DNA of 64,000 nt from Planctomycetia bacterium. GTDB lineage: Bacteria > Planctomycetota > Phycisphaerae > UBA1845 > Fen-1342. Location: positions 2,726,616 through 2,790,615 of the forward strand of contig CP054190.1 in the NCBI GenBank assembly GCA_015709575.1. Direction: 5' to 3'. Every line of letters starts with the position of its first letter. Positions within the stretch are counted from its first letter, which is position 1. Below the pieces are notes generated by a model. It made no database searches and was not told the DNA's origin. It saw only the letters and a list, made by a program, of their open reading frames with translations. Positions 63,689 through 64,000 of the stretch are shown in pieces. A program made the translations under genes and the position numbers.

Positions 63689-63714
63689 GCGGGGTGATCC
63701 GCGCTGCGCCCGGC

Positions 63715-64000
63715 TCAGCAGCCCGATGCAGCGCCGGCGGGCGCGAAGGGATCGAGCGGGGCCGTGAAGCCCGGCACGCGCCAGGCCGCCAGCATCGAAT
63801 CCACGCTGGCGTCGGTGGTGAACTTCCGAGCGAACGCGCGCGCCTGCTGCGCCAGCGCCGGGTCGCGGCCGGCCGCCTCCAGCCCGCGCAGCATGCACGA
63901 CGCCAGCCCGGGCACATCCTCCGGCGGGCAGGAATAAGGCTCGAAGGGCGGCGCCACCGCCTCGCACGAGGTCGCGATCCGCGACGAGGCCACCGTCAGC
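63715..64000 (-). CDS. Glycosyltransferase C-terminus (GT4-like), runs off the window
   Basis: Only the last 95 residues are in the window. They look like the final part of a GT-B fold glycosyltransferase: VASSRIATSCEAVAPPFEPYSCPPEDVPGLASCMLRGLEA (the place where GT4 enzymes list a glycan donor site and then a run of clean-up helices), then QARAFARKFTTDASVDSMLAAWR. The assignment is tentative because the catalytic region is outside. The start lies beyond base 64000. Confidence 0.5.
   Translation of the reverse strand, partial: LTVASSRIATSCEAVAPPFEPYSCPPEDVPGLASCMLRGLEAAGRDPALAQQARAFARKFTTDASVDSMLAAWRVPGFTAPLDPFAPAGAASGC

Overview
The window looks like chromosomal DNA of a GC-rich planctomycete, most likely class Phycisphaerae. 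The clues are a PEP-CTERM-tailed exported protein, two exported proteins ending in the dockerin-like motif written F-D-I-D-P-F with D-x-N-x-D-G calcium loops, an LptD-type outer-membrane barrel, an NPCBM-tailed membrane protein, HNH proteins and GTG/TTG starts. This placement is inferred from protein character; no marker gene or rRNA lies in the window. No tRNA, rRNA or CRISPR array was found.

Layout. 1-2.1 kb: an SppA-type signal peptide peptidase, a NifU-C/Nfu Fe-S scaffold and pyrE. 2.1-3.5 kb (minus): an LPS-kinase-like protein with a small partner. 3.5-3.9 kb: a divergent control region carrying a promoter, a folded RNA and a U-tract terminator, i.e. a small-RNA or attenuated-leader candidate. 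3.9-4.6 kb: an HNH protein. 4.6-20.0 kb: a long minus-strand run read 20.0 to 4.6 kb with three SPFH (HflK/HflC-like) proteins, an ABC ATPase and permease, a 719-residue unknown, priA and lptD. A second ABC-2 permease is divergent at 20.2 kb. 21-26.4 kb: a heavy-metal P-type ATPase, a TPR-tailed glycosyltransferase and an exported unknown. An IS5-family element (26.6-27.6 kb) has split a small cysteine-rich gene.

27.9-42.4 kb is the centrepiece: clpC, then a compact type VI secretion (T6SS) operon in transcript order tssA, tssB, tssC, a second zinc-ribbon-bearing tssC, tagJ, tssE, tssF, tssG, tssH/clpV. Sheath, part of the baseplate and the disassembly motor are here. Membrane complex (TssJLM), TssK, Hcp and VgrG are not, so they must lie elsewhere or be replaced. 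An S74-chaperone fibre-like secreted protein precedes the operon.

44.8-64 kb: a sigma factor with a translationally coupled partner, secreted PEP-CTERM, cysteine-rich and subtilisin-like proteins, a GT9 glycosyltransferase, an orphan LolD/MacB-type ATPase, larC, selB, a GT-C/NPCBM fusion, a decayed IS4-family element inserted in a 21-bp repeat, an Eis-like acetyltransferase and the end of another glycosyltransferase. Two distant stretches (46.4 and 61.7 kb) carry the same hairpin-rich repeat family in opposite orientation.
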